Shown here in pieces: positions 1 to 5,233 of a DNA stretch of 5,233 nucleotides. The DNA is from Desulfobacter sp. (GTDB taxonomy: Bacteria; Desulfobacterota; Desulfobacteria; Desulfobacterales; Desulfobacteraceae): NCBI GenBank assembly GCA_030145005.1, contig JAQYWJ010000081.1, forward strand, positions 1-5,233, written 5' to 3'. The notes under the pieces are model-generated. The model saw nothing but the letters and a program-made list of their open reading frames with translations, was not told the DNA's origin and did not search any database. Position 1 is the first letter of the stretch. Every line of letters starts with the position of its first letter. A program made the position numbers and the translations under genes.

Positions 1-362
1 TCATCCACCGCGAGTATTCCTTCCAGACCGCCGCGATCGTTTACAACCGGTATACGACGCACTCCTTTGTGGCGCATTCGCTTGATTGTCTCCATAACGT
101 CGTCTTCTTCCCTGGCGGTTATTAATTCGAAACTCATGGCATCGCCAACCGTGACGGCGTTTATGTCGATATCAAGAGCGATCAATTCAAGCACGATGTC
201 TCTGTCGGTCAGAATGCCGACCGGAAAACGTTCTTCGTTCTTTTCTTCGACAACTACGACATTACCGACGTGGTATTTTCGCATGAGTCCGGCTGCTTCA
301 CGGATGGAATCTTCCCTGTCGATAATAATCACTTCGCGATTGCAAACTTCCCCAACACCCAT
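1..362 (-). CDS. Tandem CBS-domain protein, C-terminus cut by window edge
   Basis: Reading the minus strand from the ATG at 362-360 gives 120 complete codons and then runs off the window. Two CBS modules are visible. The first spans about residues 1-62, with the signature GILTDRDIV at 49-57. The second starts near residue 73, with GVRRIPVVND at 100-109 and GILAVD at 115-120, where the sequence is lost. CBS pairs (Bateman modules) usually bind adenosine nucleotides and act as energy or ligand sensors. Small stand-alone CBS proteins are typically about 140-150 residues, so roughly 20-30 residues are probably missing. The start is supported by a good Shine-Dalgarno, AAGGAG at 374-369, six bases before the ATG. 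No signal peptide or membrane segment is seen, so a cytoplasmic protein is inferred. It is transcribed away from the methyltransferase gene at 782. Target and ligand cannot be told from sequence. The family is confident, the role unknown. Confidence 0.9.
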   Translation of the reverse strand, partial: MGVGEVCNREVIIIDREDSIREAAGLMRKYHVGNVVVVEEKNEERFPVGILTDRDIVLELIALDIDINAVTVGDAMSFELITAREEDDVMETIKRMRHKGVRRIPVVNDRGGLEGILAVD

Positions 363-431
363 GGCTTTCTCCTTGTATGTGGTTACCTGTATTAAGTCAC
401 GGCCGGTTCCGGACCGGCAGCAATTAGAATG

Positions 432-564
432 ATAATATGCCCTGTGCAACTTTTTCTAACTGTTTGGAATTCTTGATTCAATATTTTGAGATATATGCAC
501 TTTCAAAACGAACAGACTGAAATGAGAGAAGATAAAATTAGAAGTTGCACACAGCGACTATTAT
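432..564. promoter_or_regulatory. Mirrored promoter-like blocks, candidate divergent promoters
   Basis: Two similar blocks face outwards. On the plus strand: TTAGAA (538-543), GTTGCACA (544-551), TATTAT (559-564), overlapping a perfect TATAAT at 562-567. On the minus strand the same three words occur in the same order: TTAGAA (459-454), GTTGCACA (450-443), TATTAT (437-432). The AT-rich part between them is 78 bases. The TATTAT/TATAAT words are good -10 candidates, aimed at the CBS gene on one side and the methyltransferase on the other. The -35 match is poor (TTAGAA), so an activator or a non-standard sigma factor may be involved. Alternatively the shared GTTGCACA could be a regulator site, or the arms could be the ends of a small mobile repeat. 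No target-site duplication was seen for the latter. Confidence 0.4.
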
Positions 565-656
565 AATCGCAAAAAGCATGCAAGAACAACAAAAATTTGC
601 GGAATCAGCAAGATAGGGCTGTAGATAGGAAGTTCCTTAAGATATATAACTTTCCA

Positions 657-693
657 GGCCGTTCTCATATCCACACAACGGCCCAGCCGTTTT
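657..693 (+). terminator. Attenuator-like alternative hairpins in the leader upstream of the methyltransferase
   Basis: Three short segments compete. GGCCGTT (657-663) pairs perfectly with AACGGCC (677-683) across a 13-base loop. The second segment can instead pair as AACGGC (677-682) with GCCGTT (686-691) around a CCA loop, followed at once by T residues (to 693), and a run of seven T's begins shortly after, at 700. The second form resembles a weak intrinsic terminator and the first would prevent it, which is the layout of a transcription attenuator. Stems are only 6-7 bp, so chance is possible. If real, it would control read-through from a promoter near 562 into the gene at 782. Confidence 0.35.
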
Positions 694-765
694 TACCGAT
701 TTTTTTCAGGATCTTATCCCGTTTTTCCGCATGGGATTCTCAGTCATAGGCAAATTTCCGGGCCT

Positions 766-780
766 GTGATATATATTCAC
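766..780. promoter_or_regulatory. Palindrome abutting the methyltransferase start codon
   Basis: GTGA (766-769) and TCAC (777-780) flank seven alternating T/A bases, ending two bases before the ATG at 782. This occupies the place of a Shine-Dalgarno sequence, which is absent. As DNA it resembles a half-match to CRP-type sites (TGTGA...TCACA), but the spacing is seven rather than six and the last base differs. As RNA it could form a 4-bp hairpin. Function is unproven. Confidence 0.25.
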
Positions 781-781
781 C

Positions 782-1813
782 ATGAAACGTATTATTGATA
801 TATTTGGCCTGCCTTTGGATCAGTTGACCCGGACGCTGCGAAATGATTACGGCAAGGGGCTGTTTCATGCCGAAGCACTTTACCGGGAAGTGTTTAAACA
901 CGGCGGAAAAAATATCGGCAATGCCCCCGAATTCACAAACTCTTTAAAATTTTGGACTGAACTTGAAAAAGCGCTTGTGCCGGTATCCGGCACGGTGGAA
1001 GAGACATTCAAGGAGGATGAACTGGTCAAATTCATCACCCGGCTTACCGACGGTCTGAAAATTGAATCCGTGATCATTCCCATGACCCGGCACAATACCC
1101 TTTGCGTCTCAAGCCAGGTGGGGTGTAAAATGGGGTGCAAATTCTGCCAGACCGCCCGCATGGGATTTAAGCGCAGCCTGTCAACATCTGAAATTGTGGG
1201 TCAAGTATTTAATGCCCGGCATACCCTTGGCCATGATATAAAAAATATTGTATTTATGGGCATGGGGGAACCTTTTGACAATTTTGATGCGGTAATGACC
1301 GCGGTCAAAGTGCTCAACAGCCAGAAAGGATGCGATATTGCCCTGCGCCACATGACCATCTCCACCTGCGGTGTAGTGCCGGGGATTGAGCGCCTGGCAC
1401 AGATGAATCTGCCCAATATCCGCCTGGCGGTTTCCATAAACGGGCCGGACGATGCCACCCGGTCAGCCCTGATGCCGGTGAACCGGCACTGGCCGCTGGC
1501 TGCGCTGAAAAAAAGCCTTGAAGCGTATCCCCTGCCCCCAAGGGGCGTATTTCTTTTTGAATATATCCTGATCAAAGGGACAAACGACTCAATGGACCAT
1601 GCCCAGGCACTGGCCCGGTTCATCCATCCTTTGCCCGTGCGTTTAAATCTGATTCCCTACAACCCCGTAACCGGCTTTAACCATCAAAGCCCCAGTGATG
1701 AACAGATGCATGACTTTGCCCAAACGCTCACTGACAAAGGGGTGTTTGTGATCAAAAGATGGAGCAAGGGCAGGTCCGTCAGTGCCGGGTGCGGCCAGCT
1801 GGGAAAAATTTGA
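782..1813 (+). CDS. rlmN: RlmN/Cfr-family radical-SAM 23S rRNA adenine methyltransferase
   Basis: A 343-residue cytoplasmic enzyme predicted to methylate an adenine in the peptidyl-transferase centre of 23S rRNA (A2503 for RlmN; RlmN also acts on tRNA in E. coli). The radical-SAM [4Fe-4S] motif CxxxCxxC is at C115, C119 and C122. FMGMGEP (158-164) is the SAM-binding glycine motif. C337 in GCGQL corresponds to the methyl-carrying cysteine (E. coli C355), and C108, seven residues before the first cluster cysteine, to the resolving cysteine (E. coli C118). The N-terminus (IDIFGLPLDQL, residues 5-15) matches the family start. Length is a little short for RlmN (about 350-385) and close to Cfr (349). 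The start is forced: an in-frame TGA lies at 767-769 and the next Met is residue 101. There is no Shine-Dalgarno. Some signature positions are atypical: QTARMGF instead of ATGKxGF after the cluster, and KGRSVSAGCGQL instead of RGDDIDAACGQL. A divergent RlmN-like paralog is therefore possible. The family is near certain, the exact base and carbon modified less so. Confidence 0.85.
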   Translation: MKRIIDIFGLPLDQLTRTLRNDYGKGLFHAEALYREVFKHGGKNIGNAPEFTNSLKFWTELEKALVPVSGTVEETFKEDELVKFITRLTDGLKIESVIIPMTRHNTLCVSSQVGCKMGCKFCQTARMGFKRSLSTSEIVGQVFNARHTLGHDIKNIVFMGMGEPFDNFDAVMTAVKVLNSQKGCDIALRHMTISTCGVVPGIERLAQMNLPNIRLAVSINGPDDATRSALMPVNRHWPLAALKKSLEAYPLPPRGVFLFEYILIKGTNDSMDHAQALARFIHPLPVRLNLIPYNPVTGFNHQSPSDEQMHDFAQTLTDKGVFVIKRWSKGRSVSAGCGQLGKI

Positions 1814-1861
1814 TATAGGTTAAATTTGGTGATTATCATGTGAATTCGTTATCTAAATTTG

Positions 1862-1889
1862 TTGCTTTTCCGGAACATTGTTCTATATA
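1862..1889 (+). promoter_or_regulatory. Candidate promoter for the diguanylate cyclase operon
   Basis: TTGCTT (1862-1867) and TATATA (1884-1889) are separated by 16 bases, in the 153-base gap after the methyltransferase. Initiation would be near 1896, giving a leader of about 70 bases. The cyclase Shine-Dalgarno AAGGA (1950-1954) lies 12 bases from its ATG, a rather long spacing. No GC-rich intrinsic terminator for the upstream gene is visible in this gap, so read-through is also possible. Confidence 0.4.
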
Positions 1890-1966
1890 GTTATGCTGTC
1901 GACAAGATATGGACTTTATGACATAAACTTGCCTTCCATACCCCAACAAAAGGAATTCTAAAGAAC

Positions 1967-3001
1967 ATGAACTACAGCGAATCCGATACCCAGGCCGGTG
2001 AATTTTTAAGGCTTACCCTCGGCTTTTTAGCAAAACACAACCTACCGGCAACCCCTGTAAATTATACTGTTTGGTACGAATACGCGTCCGGAAAAAATCC
2101 CAAGCTAAGACAAGCCATTGACCAGATACTTGAAAAAAAGCTGCCTTTGAACAAAAATCATGTAGAAACCCTTTACCAGAAGTTCATATCCGACGGGGAC
2201 CGGGTGGTTATTTCACGTCTTTTAATCAAACTTAATCTGATGCTGCGGGAGATAACCATTTATGTGGTGGAAACAGAAGGAGACCTTTCCACCCATGGCC
2301 AGACCCTTGACAATTTATCAGATCAGATAAAGGACATCCACGATTTCGACGGCGTAAAAAATATCATAGACCAGATGCTGGACACAACCAAAGCCATAAT
2401 CCAGTCAGGGTCACGCCTGCAAACCCGGATGAAGGTTTCTTCCGAGGACTTAAAGCAGCTTCACAAAGAGCTTGACGTCTCCCAAAAGGAAGCCAGGACT
2501 GATTCCCTGACCGGACTGACCAACCGCAGGGGACTTGAAAAAAGACTGGAAATTGAACGAATCCGGGCCCGCCAGAATAACGTGCCTTTTTCCGTTATCA
2601 TGCTGGATATTGACCATTTCAAAGCCGTGAATGATACCTTTGGCCACCTTGTAGGGGACAGCCTTCTTAAAGGTTTTGCCGCTATACTTTCCAGCCAGGT
2701 ACGCCGCAAGGACCTGGCTGCACGGTATGGTGGGGAAGAGTTTTTGATTCTCCTGCCCGAGACAAATGTTGAAGGTGCGTATACCGTTTCTGAAAAAATT
2801 AGAACCATTCTATGTAAAAAAGAGTGGACCATCAAGGAGTCCGGCAAGCGCATCGGACAGATCAAAGCATCCATGGGGATTGCCCAGTATAAACTTGACG
2901 AAACCGGAAATGAGGTGATCTCCCGAGCCGATGAAGCCATGTACCACGCTAAAAACACCGGCAGGGACCGTATTGTTATCCATTCAGACCTAGAGGCATA
3001 A
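1967..3001 (+). CDS. Soluble GGDEF diguanylate cyclase
   Basis: A 344-residue protein that should condense two GTP into cyclic di-GMP. The GGDEF domain occupies about residues 175-340. It begins with the usual DSLTGLTNRR (179-188) and has metal-binding aspartates in LDIDHFK (213-219). NDTFGH (222-227) is followed by GD (230-231), and the active-site loop is GGEEF (255-259). An RxxD inhibitory I-site (R246 to D249) sits exactly five residues before the loop, so product feedback inhibition is expected. The family hallmarks are intact, with no EAL domain. The N-terminal half (about 10-170) is helical and charged. It contains LPATPVNYTVWYEY (26-39), a pattern recurring in the N-terminal region of many cytosolic cyclases, then a probable coiled coil (about 105-178) that could drive dimerisation. 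No signal peptide or membrane helix is seen. The gene after it starts 7 bases downstream with its Shine-Dalgarno overlapping this stop codon, which implies one operon. The input signal is unknown. Confidence 0.93.
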   Translation: MNYSESDTQAGEFLRLTLGFLAKHNLPATPVNYTVWYEYASGKNPKLRQAIDQILEKKLPLNKNHVETLYQKFISDGDRVVISRLLIKLNLMLREITIYVVETEGDLSTHGQTLDNLSDQIKDIHDFDGVKNIIDQMLDTTKAIIQSGSRLQTRMKVSSEDLKQLHKELDVSQKEARTDSLTGLTNRRGLEKRLEIERIRARQNNVPFSVIMLDIDHFKAVNDTFGHLVGDSLLKGFAAILSSQVRRKDLAARYGGEEFLILLPETNVEGAYTVSEKIRTILCKKEWTIKESGKRIGQIKASMGIAQYKLDETGNEVISRADEAMYHAKNTGRDRIVIHSDLEA

Positions 3002-3008
3002 GGCGAAA

Positions 3009-4235
3009 ATGAAACGCTCCGGCATACATTACGGCATTGGCCCTGTTCATACTGCGGCTATCATCTGCTGTTTCTTTCTTTTCACCGGCCAAGCCGCGGC
3101 CCGGGATGCGTTTTTTCAGATTCAAACCCCGCCCCATTGGCACAATAGGACCGACCGTCTGGACAATGATCTGAAACAGCAGGTCATGGCGCCCGGCAAC
3201 GAGGCCTTTATTGAAATATATGCCGTCCGAAGCGGCAAAATCGGGGTCCAGGCCATTGCCGACAGCATGGAGCAAACCATGCGCAGCCGGGGAAAGGCTT
3301 TTCTTCAAAACCGGATATCATCAAAGCCTGCCCATGTGGACGGGAATCCCGGCATCATTCGGGAGTATTCAGGGCATTACAACGGTACTTTGCTGCAGGC
3401 CTTTGCCTTGTATACCCATGGCAACGGCCAGGCCTTTGCGATTTTCGGGGTGTACGCCGAAAACGAGGCGGCCCGGTACCGGGAGACCATATATACCAGC
3501 GTCACCAGCCTTCGTTTTTCAGGGGCATATGCACCAAAACCGCCTTCGCACCATGCCGAAAACGACATCTCCGGTGCTGCCGGCGGCGGGCATGGGTCCG
3601 GATCAGGGGTGTGTTGCAGCTACTACGGCCTGTGGAAGTTTCCATCCCGGGGCACCCGGGTGCACCTGATGCCCAATCATCTTTACGGAAAAAAACGAAA
3701 CCGGTTTTACTGGGAGTGCCGGGGGGATCAGGTCACCATCCACTGGGCCGACGGGGCTGTCGAGACCTGGCAGCGGCAATATAGAAACCGTCTGACCCGG
3801 ACCAATGCGTGGGGCGGGATTGACAAGGCTGTCCGGCTCAAGGACTTTTTTGTCATGGATGGCCGGACCTACACGGCCTGCTCGGGCTATGGTATGGATC
3901 TTCCGGAACAGGCGCCGGATATTCCCAGGACCGACCGGGTCAAAAAGATCTCCGGCAGCATGGGCTGTCAGTGGGGCCTTGCCCATGGATCGCTGAAGCC
4001 CGGGCAACCCGGTAAATGGGAACTTGCGGCAACCCAAGGGGTTGTCTTGAAGTTCGAAGACCCATACAAAAAAGGAAAGCAGCGCTATTTTGTCCGGGCC
4101 TTTTTTGCTGACGGAGAGCCGGCGGCACAAACCCGGGTGGGACTCTCAGGCACACTAACACTTGGTCCGGGTACTTACACCATCGAAGTGACAACGGACA
4201 TACACTATGCCCGGTGGCGATGCGAATGGAAATAA
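3009..4235 (+). CDS. Exported PsbP/DcrB-like protein with unrecognised cysteine-containing C-terminal region
   Basis: A 408-residue protein, co-transcribed with the cyclase: the Shine-Dalgarno AAGG (3000-3003) overlaps the upstream TAA and sits five bases before the ATG. Residues 1-31 look like a Sec signal peptide, with a hydrophobic core AAIICCFFLFTG (16-27) and a likely cut after QAAA (28-31). Residues about 34-171 follow the pattern of PsbP/DcrB-like (Mog1-type fold) domains. There is an early FQIQTPPHW, an amphipathic helix AIADSMEQTM (82-91), a GNPGIIREYSG strand pair (112-122), and an end at SVTSLRF (164-170). A flexible Gly/Ser/His linker follows (about 173-200). The rest (201-408) is rich in Trp, Tyr, Gly and predicted beta-strand, with WADGAVETW (246-254) and a final beta-rich part (335-408). 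I do not recognise it. Six cysteines (202, 203, 237, 291, 320, 405) lie beyond the signal peptide, all in this region, so disulfides in the periplasm are plausible. Destination is periplasm or outside. Function is unknown. A link to c-di-GMP-controlled surface behaviour is inferred only from the operon. Confidence 0.8.
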   Translation: MKRSGIHYGIGPVHTAAIICCFFLFTGQAAARDAFFQIQTPPHWHNRTDRLDNDLKQQVMAPGNEAFIEIYAVRSGKIGVQAIADSMEQTMRSRGKAFLQNRISSKPAHVDGNPGIIREYSGHYNGTLLQAFALYTHGNGQAFAIFGVYAENEAARYRETIYTSVTSLRFSGAYAPKPPSHHAENDISGAAGGGHGSGSGVCCSYYGLWKFPSRGTRVHLMPNHLYGKKRNRFYWECRGDQVTIHWADGAVETWQRQYRNRLTRTNAWGGIDKAVRLKDFFVMDGRTYTACSGYGMDLPEQAPDIPRTDRVKKISGSMGCQWGLAHGSLKPGQPGKWELAATQGVVLKFEDPYKKGKQRYFVRAFFADGEPAAQTRVGLSGTLTLGPGTYTIEVTTDIHYARWRCEWK

Positions 4236-4432
4236 GTTGCAACCCTTATACAGGATACGCTATCTTTACTTTCATATTTTGTTGTGGATTAAGCCTATGT
4301 GTTAATAGAACAAGTCGGTTCATGGCCGTTATAAATCATATAAAGTAACCGGTGTGCAGGATATTGATATACTCAATAGAAACGTAATTGCATCACGCTT
4401 ATCAATTGTGACATAAACAAGGAGGCAGGAAA
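4236..4432. other. Intergenic gap before the sirtuin
   Basis: These 197 AT-rich bases hold no recognisable gene and no clear GC-rich terminator. CGGTT (4316-4320) and a later AACCG could pair, but the loop is too long to be convincing. A weak promoter candidate is TTGCAT (4388-4393) with CATAAA (4412-4417), spacing 18, but its start site would fall inside the sirtuin Shine-Dalgarno. The true promoter is unresolved. Confidence 0.4.
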
Positions 4433-5233
4433 ATGGACACAACCAGACTGCTTGAGCCGTTTAAGGATAACAACAAACGGATCACCGTTTTAACCGGGGC
4501 CGGAATTTCAGCCGAAAGCGGAATCCCGACCTTTCGGGGGCCTGAAGGGTATTGGACCGTCGGGTCAAGAGAATACCGGCCCGAAGAGATGGCCACCCAC
4601 AGCATGTTTACCCAAAACCCTTGGGAAGTCTGGGCCTGGTACCTTTACCGGCATACCGTATGTAAAAATGCAGAACCCAATTCAGGCCACCGCGCCATTG
4701 TCCAAATGGAAGAAATTTTCAAAGACAGATTTCGTTTGGTCACCCAAAATGTGGACGGTCTTCATTTGCGTGCAGGCAACAGCCTTGAACGAACCTTTCA
4801 GATCCACGGGAACCTCAATTATATACGTTGCTCAGGAGAATGCACGCCAAAGCTTCTTGACTTCCCAAAGGAGATAGCGGACAAGAAAAAAGACCAGCCG
4901 GTCACCGAGGAAGAAAAAAAGCTGCTGACCTGCCCCAGGTGCGGCAGCATTGCCCGCCCCCATGTCCTCTGGTTTGACGAATGTTACAACGAAACCTGGT
5001 ACAAGGCCGAGTCCGCCATGGCATGGGCTACGTCCACCGATCTTCTCTTGGTGGTGGGGACGGCCGGGGCCACCAACCTTCCCATGCAGATCGGCGGGAT
5101 GGTGGCCCGAAATCCTGAAGCGGTCATTGTGGACATCAACCCGAGCGATAATCCCTTCAGGCAGTTTGCCGCCCGTCACGACCGGGGGATTGCCCTTGAC
5201 GGGCCCGGGGGTGAATTTTTACCCGAATTGCTA
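4433..5233 (+). CDS. Class III sirtuin, NAD-dependent protein deacylase, 3' end cut by window
   Basis: 267 codons are open to the window end. Sir2 enzymes transfer lysine acyl groups to NAD, releasing nicotinamide and O-acyl-ADP-ribose. The NAD-binding GAGIS (22-26) and IPTFRGPEGYW (31-41) are present. TQNVDGLH (104-111), the catalytic His in IHG (H125), four zinc-ligand cysteines (C133, C137, C167, C170) and DINPSDNPF (234-242) follow. Y70 and R73 form the Y-x-x-R pair that defines class III sirtuins (SIRT5, E. coli CobB), which favour negatively charged acyl groups such as succinyl or malonyl. Desuccinylase activity is therefore predicted. The start is well supported by AAGGAGG (4419-4425), seven bases before the ATG. 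Oddities: the first cysteine pair is spaced CxxxC rather than CxxC, and GTAGATNLP (209-217) replaces the common GTS motif. A Lys/Glu-rich insert lies between the cysteine pairs (about 145-164). At 267 residues it is near full family length (about 240-280). Cytoplasmic. Confidence 0.92.
   Translation, partial: MDTTRLLEPFKDNNKRITVLTGAGISAESGIPTFRGPEGYWTVGSREYRPEEMATHSMFTQNPWEVWAWYLYRHTVCKNAEPNSGHRAIVQMEEIFKDRFRLVTQNVDGLHLRAGNSLERTFQIHGNLNYIRCSGECTPKLLDFPKEIADKKKDQPVTEEEKKLLTCPRCGSIARPHVLWFDECYNETWYKAESAMAWATSTDLLLVVGTAGATNLPMQIGGMVARNPEAVIVDINPSDNPFRQFAARHDRGIALDGPGGEFLPELL

Larger units (their letters stand above)
363..781. other. Divergent intergenic region with regulatory structure
   Basis: This 419-base gap separates the minus-strand CBS gene from the plus-strand methyltransferase. 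I find no convincing protein gene or tRNA in it. It holds the CBS Shine-Dalgarno (369-374), an AT-rich section with two mirrored promoter-like blocks (432-564), and a structured stretch with several short inverted repeats (627-737). A palindrome (766-780) abuts the start codon at 782. A 12-codon reading frame (578-616, MQEQQKFAESAR) lies where a leader peptide could be, but it has no Shine-Dalgarno and is probably fortuitous. Confidence 0.7.

Noticed and set aside
67..432. 121-codon plus-strand open frame
   Set aside because: It lies antisense to the CBS gene, has a Ser/Thr-rich sequence without any family pattern, and has no ribosome site. It is a shadow of the real gene.
432..564. Miniature transposable element bounded by the inverted blocks
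   Set aside because: No flanking target duplication was found, and the blocks contain promoter-like words facing two divergent genes, which a regulatory role explains better.
578..616. Possible 12-residue leader peptide upstream of the methyltransferase
   Set aside because: It has an ATG but no Shine-Dalgarno and no telling residue run, so a short frame of this size is expected by chance.
627..637. AGGAAGTTCCT palindrome as a regulator site
   Set aside because: A single 11-base palindrome with no second copy and no matching known operator. It may simply be part of leader folding.
1201..1623. 140-codon minus-strand open frame inside the methyltransferase
   Set aside because: It overlaps conserved catalytic segments of the plus-strand gene and has no recognisable protein pattern of its own.
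2461..2958. 165-codon minus-strand open frame inside the cyclase gene
   Set aside because: It is antisense to an intact GGDEF domain and its translation is low-complexity Ser/Arg-rich. It is a coding shadow.
3603..4130. 175-codon minus-strand open frame opposite the exported protein
   Set aside because: The plus-strand gene has a signal peptide, a coupled ribosome site and coherent domain patterns. The antisense frame shows none of these.
4668..4877. 69-codon plus-strand open frame inside the sirtuin
   Set aside because: It is out of frame with the sirtuin, whose own frame carries the catalytic His and zinc cysteines through the same region.

Overview
The window carries five protein-coding genes and two informative non-coding stretches. 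The protein families, a diguanylate cyclase next to an exported protein, and the moderately GC-rich coding sequence with AT-rich gaps fit a Gram-negative, possibly anaerobic bacterium. A Desulfobacterota (Desulfobacter-like) source is my best guess. It rests on general resemblance, not on a marker gene, so treat it as tentative.

Layout: (1) positions 1-362, minus strand, a tandem-CBS-domain protein cut off at its C-terminus by the window edge. (2) 363-781, a 419-base divergent gap with two mirrored promoter-like blocks pointing outwards (432-564). A leader toward the next gene can fold into mutually exclusive hairpins, one of them terminator-like (657-693). (3) 782-1813, plus strand, an RlmN/Cfr-family radical-SAM 23S rRNA methyltransferase with all catalytic cysteines. 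(4) 1967-3001, a soluble GGDEF diguanylate cyclase with intact active site and I-site. (5) 3009-4235, an exported protein of about 377 residues after signal cleavage, with a PsbP/DcrB-like first half and a cysteine-containing second half that I do not recognise. It starts 7 bases after the cyclase stop and almost certainly shares its transcript. (6) 4433-5233, a class III-type sirtuin (predicted NAD-dependent lysine deacylase), cut by the window end but nearly complete.

How they work together: only the cyclase and the exported protein form a clear operon. The methyltransferase and sirtuin look like separate transcription units (gaps of 153 and 197 bases), although no strong intrinsic terminator separates them. 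The CBS gene and the methyltransferase are divergent and may share control through the mirrored blocks. I see no CRISPR array, tRNA, rRNA, insertion sequence, phage gene or defence cassette. The window is mostly ordinary chromosomal sequence. The most interesting points are the structured leader of the methyltransferase, the atypical signature positions of that enzyme and of the sirtuin, and the uncharacterised exported partner of the cyclase.
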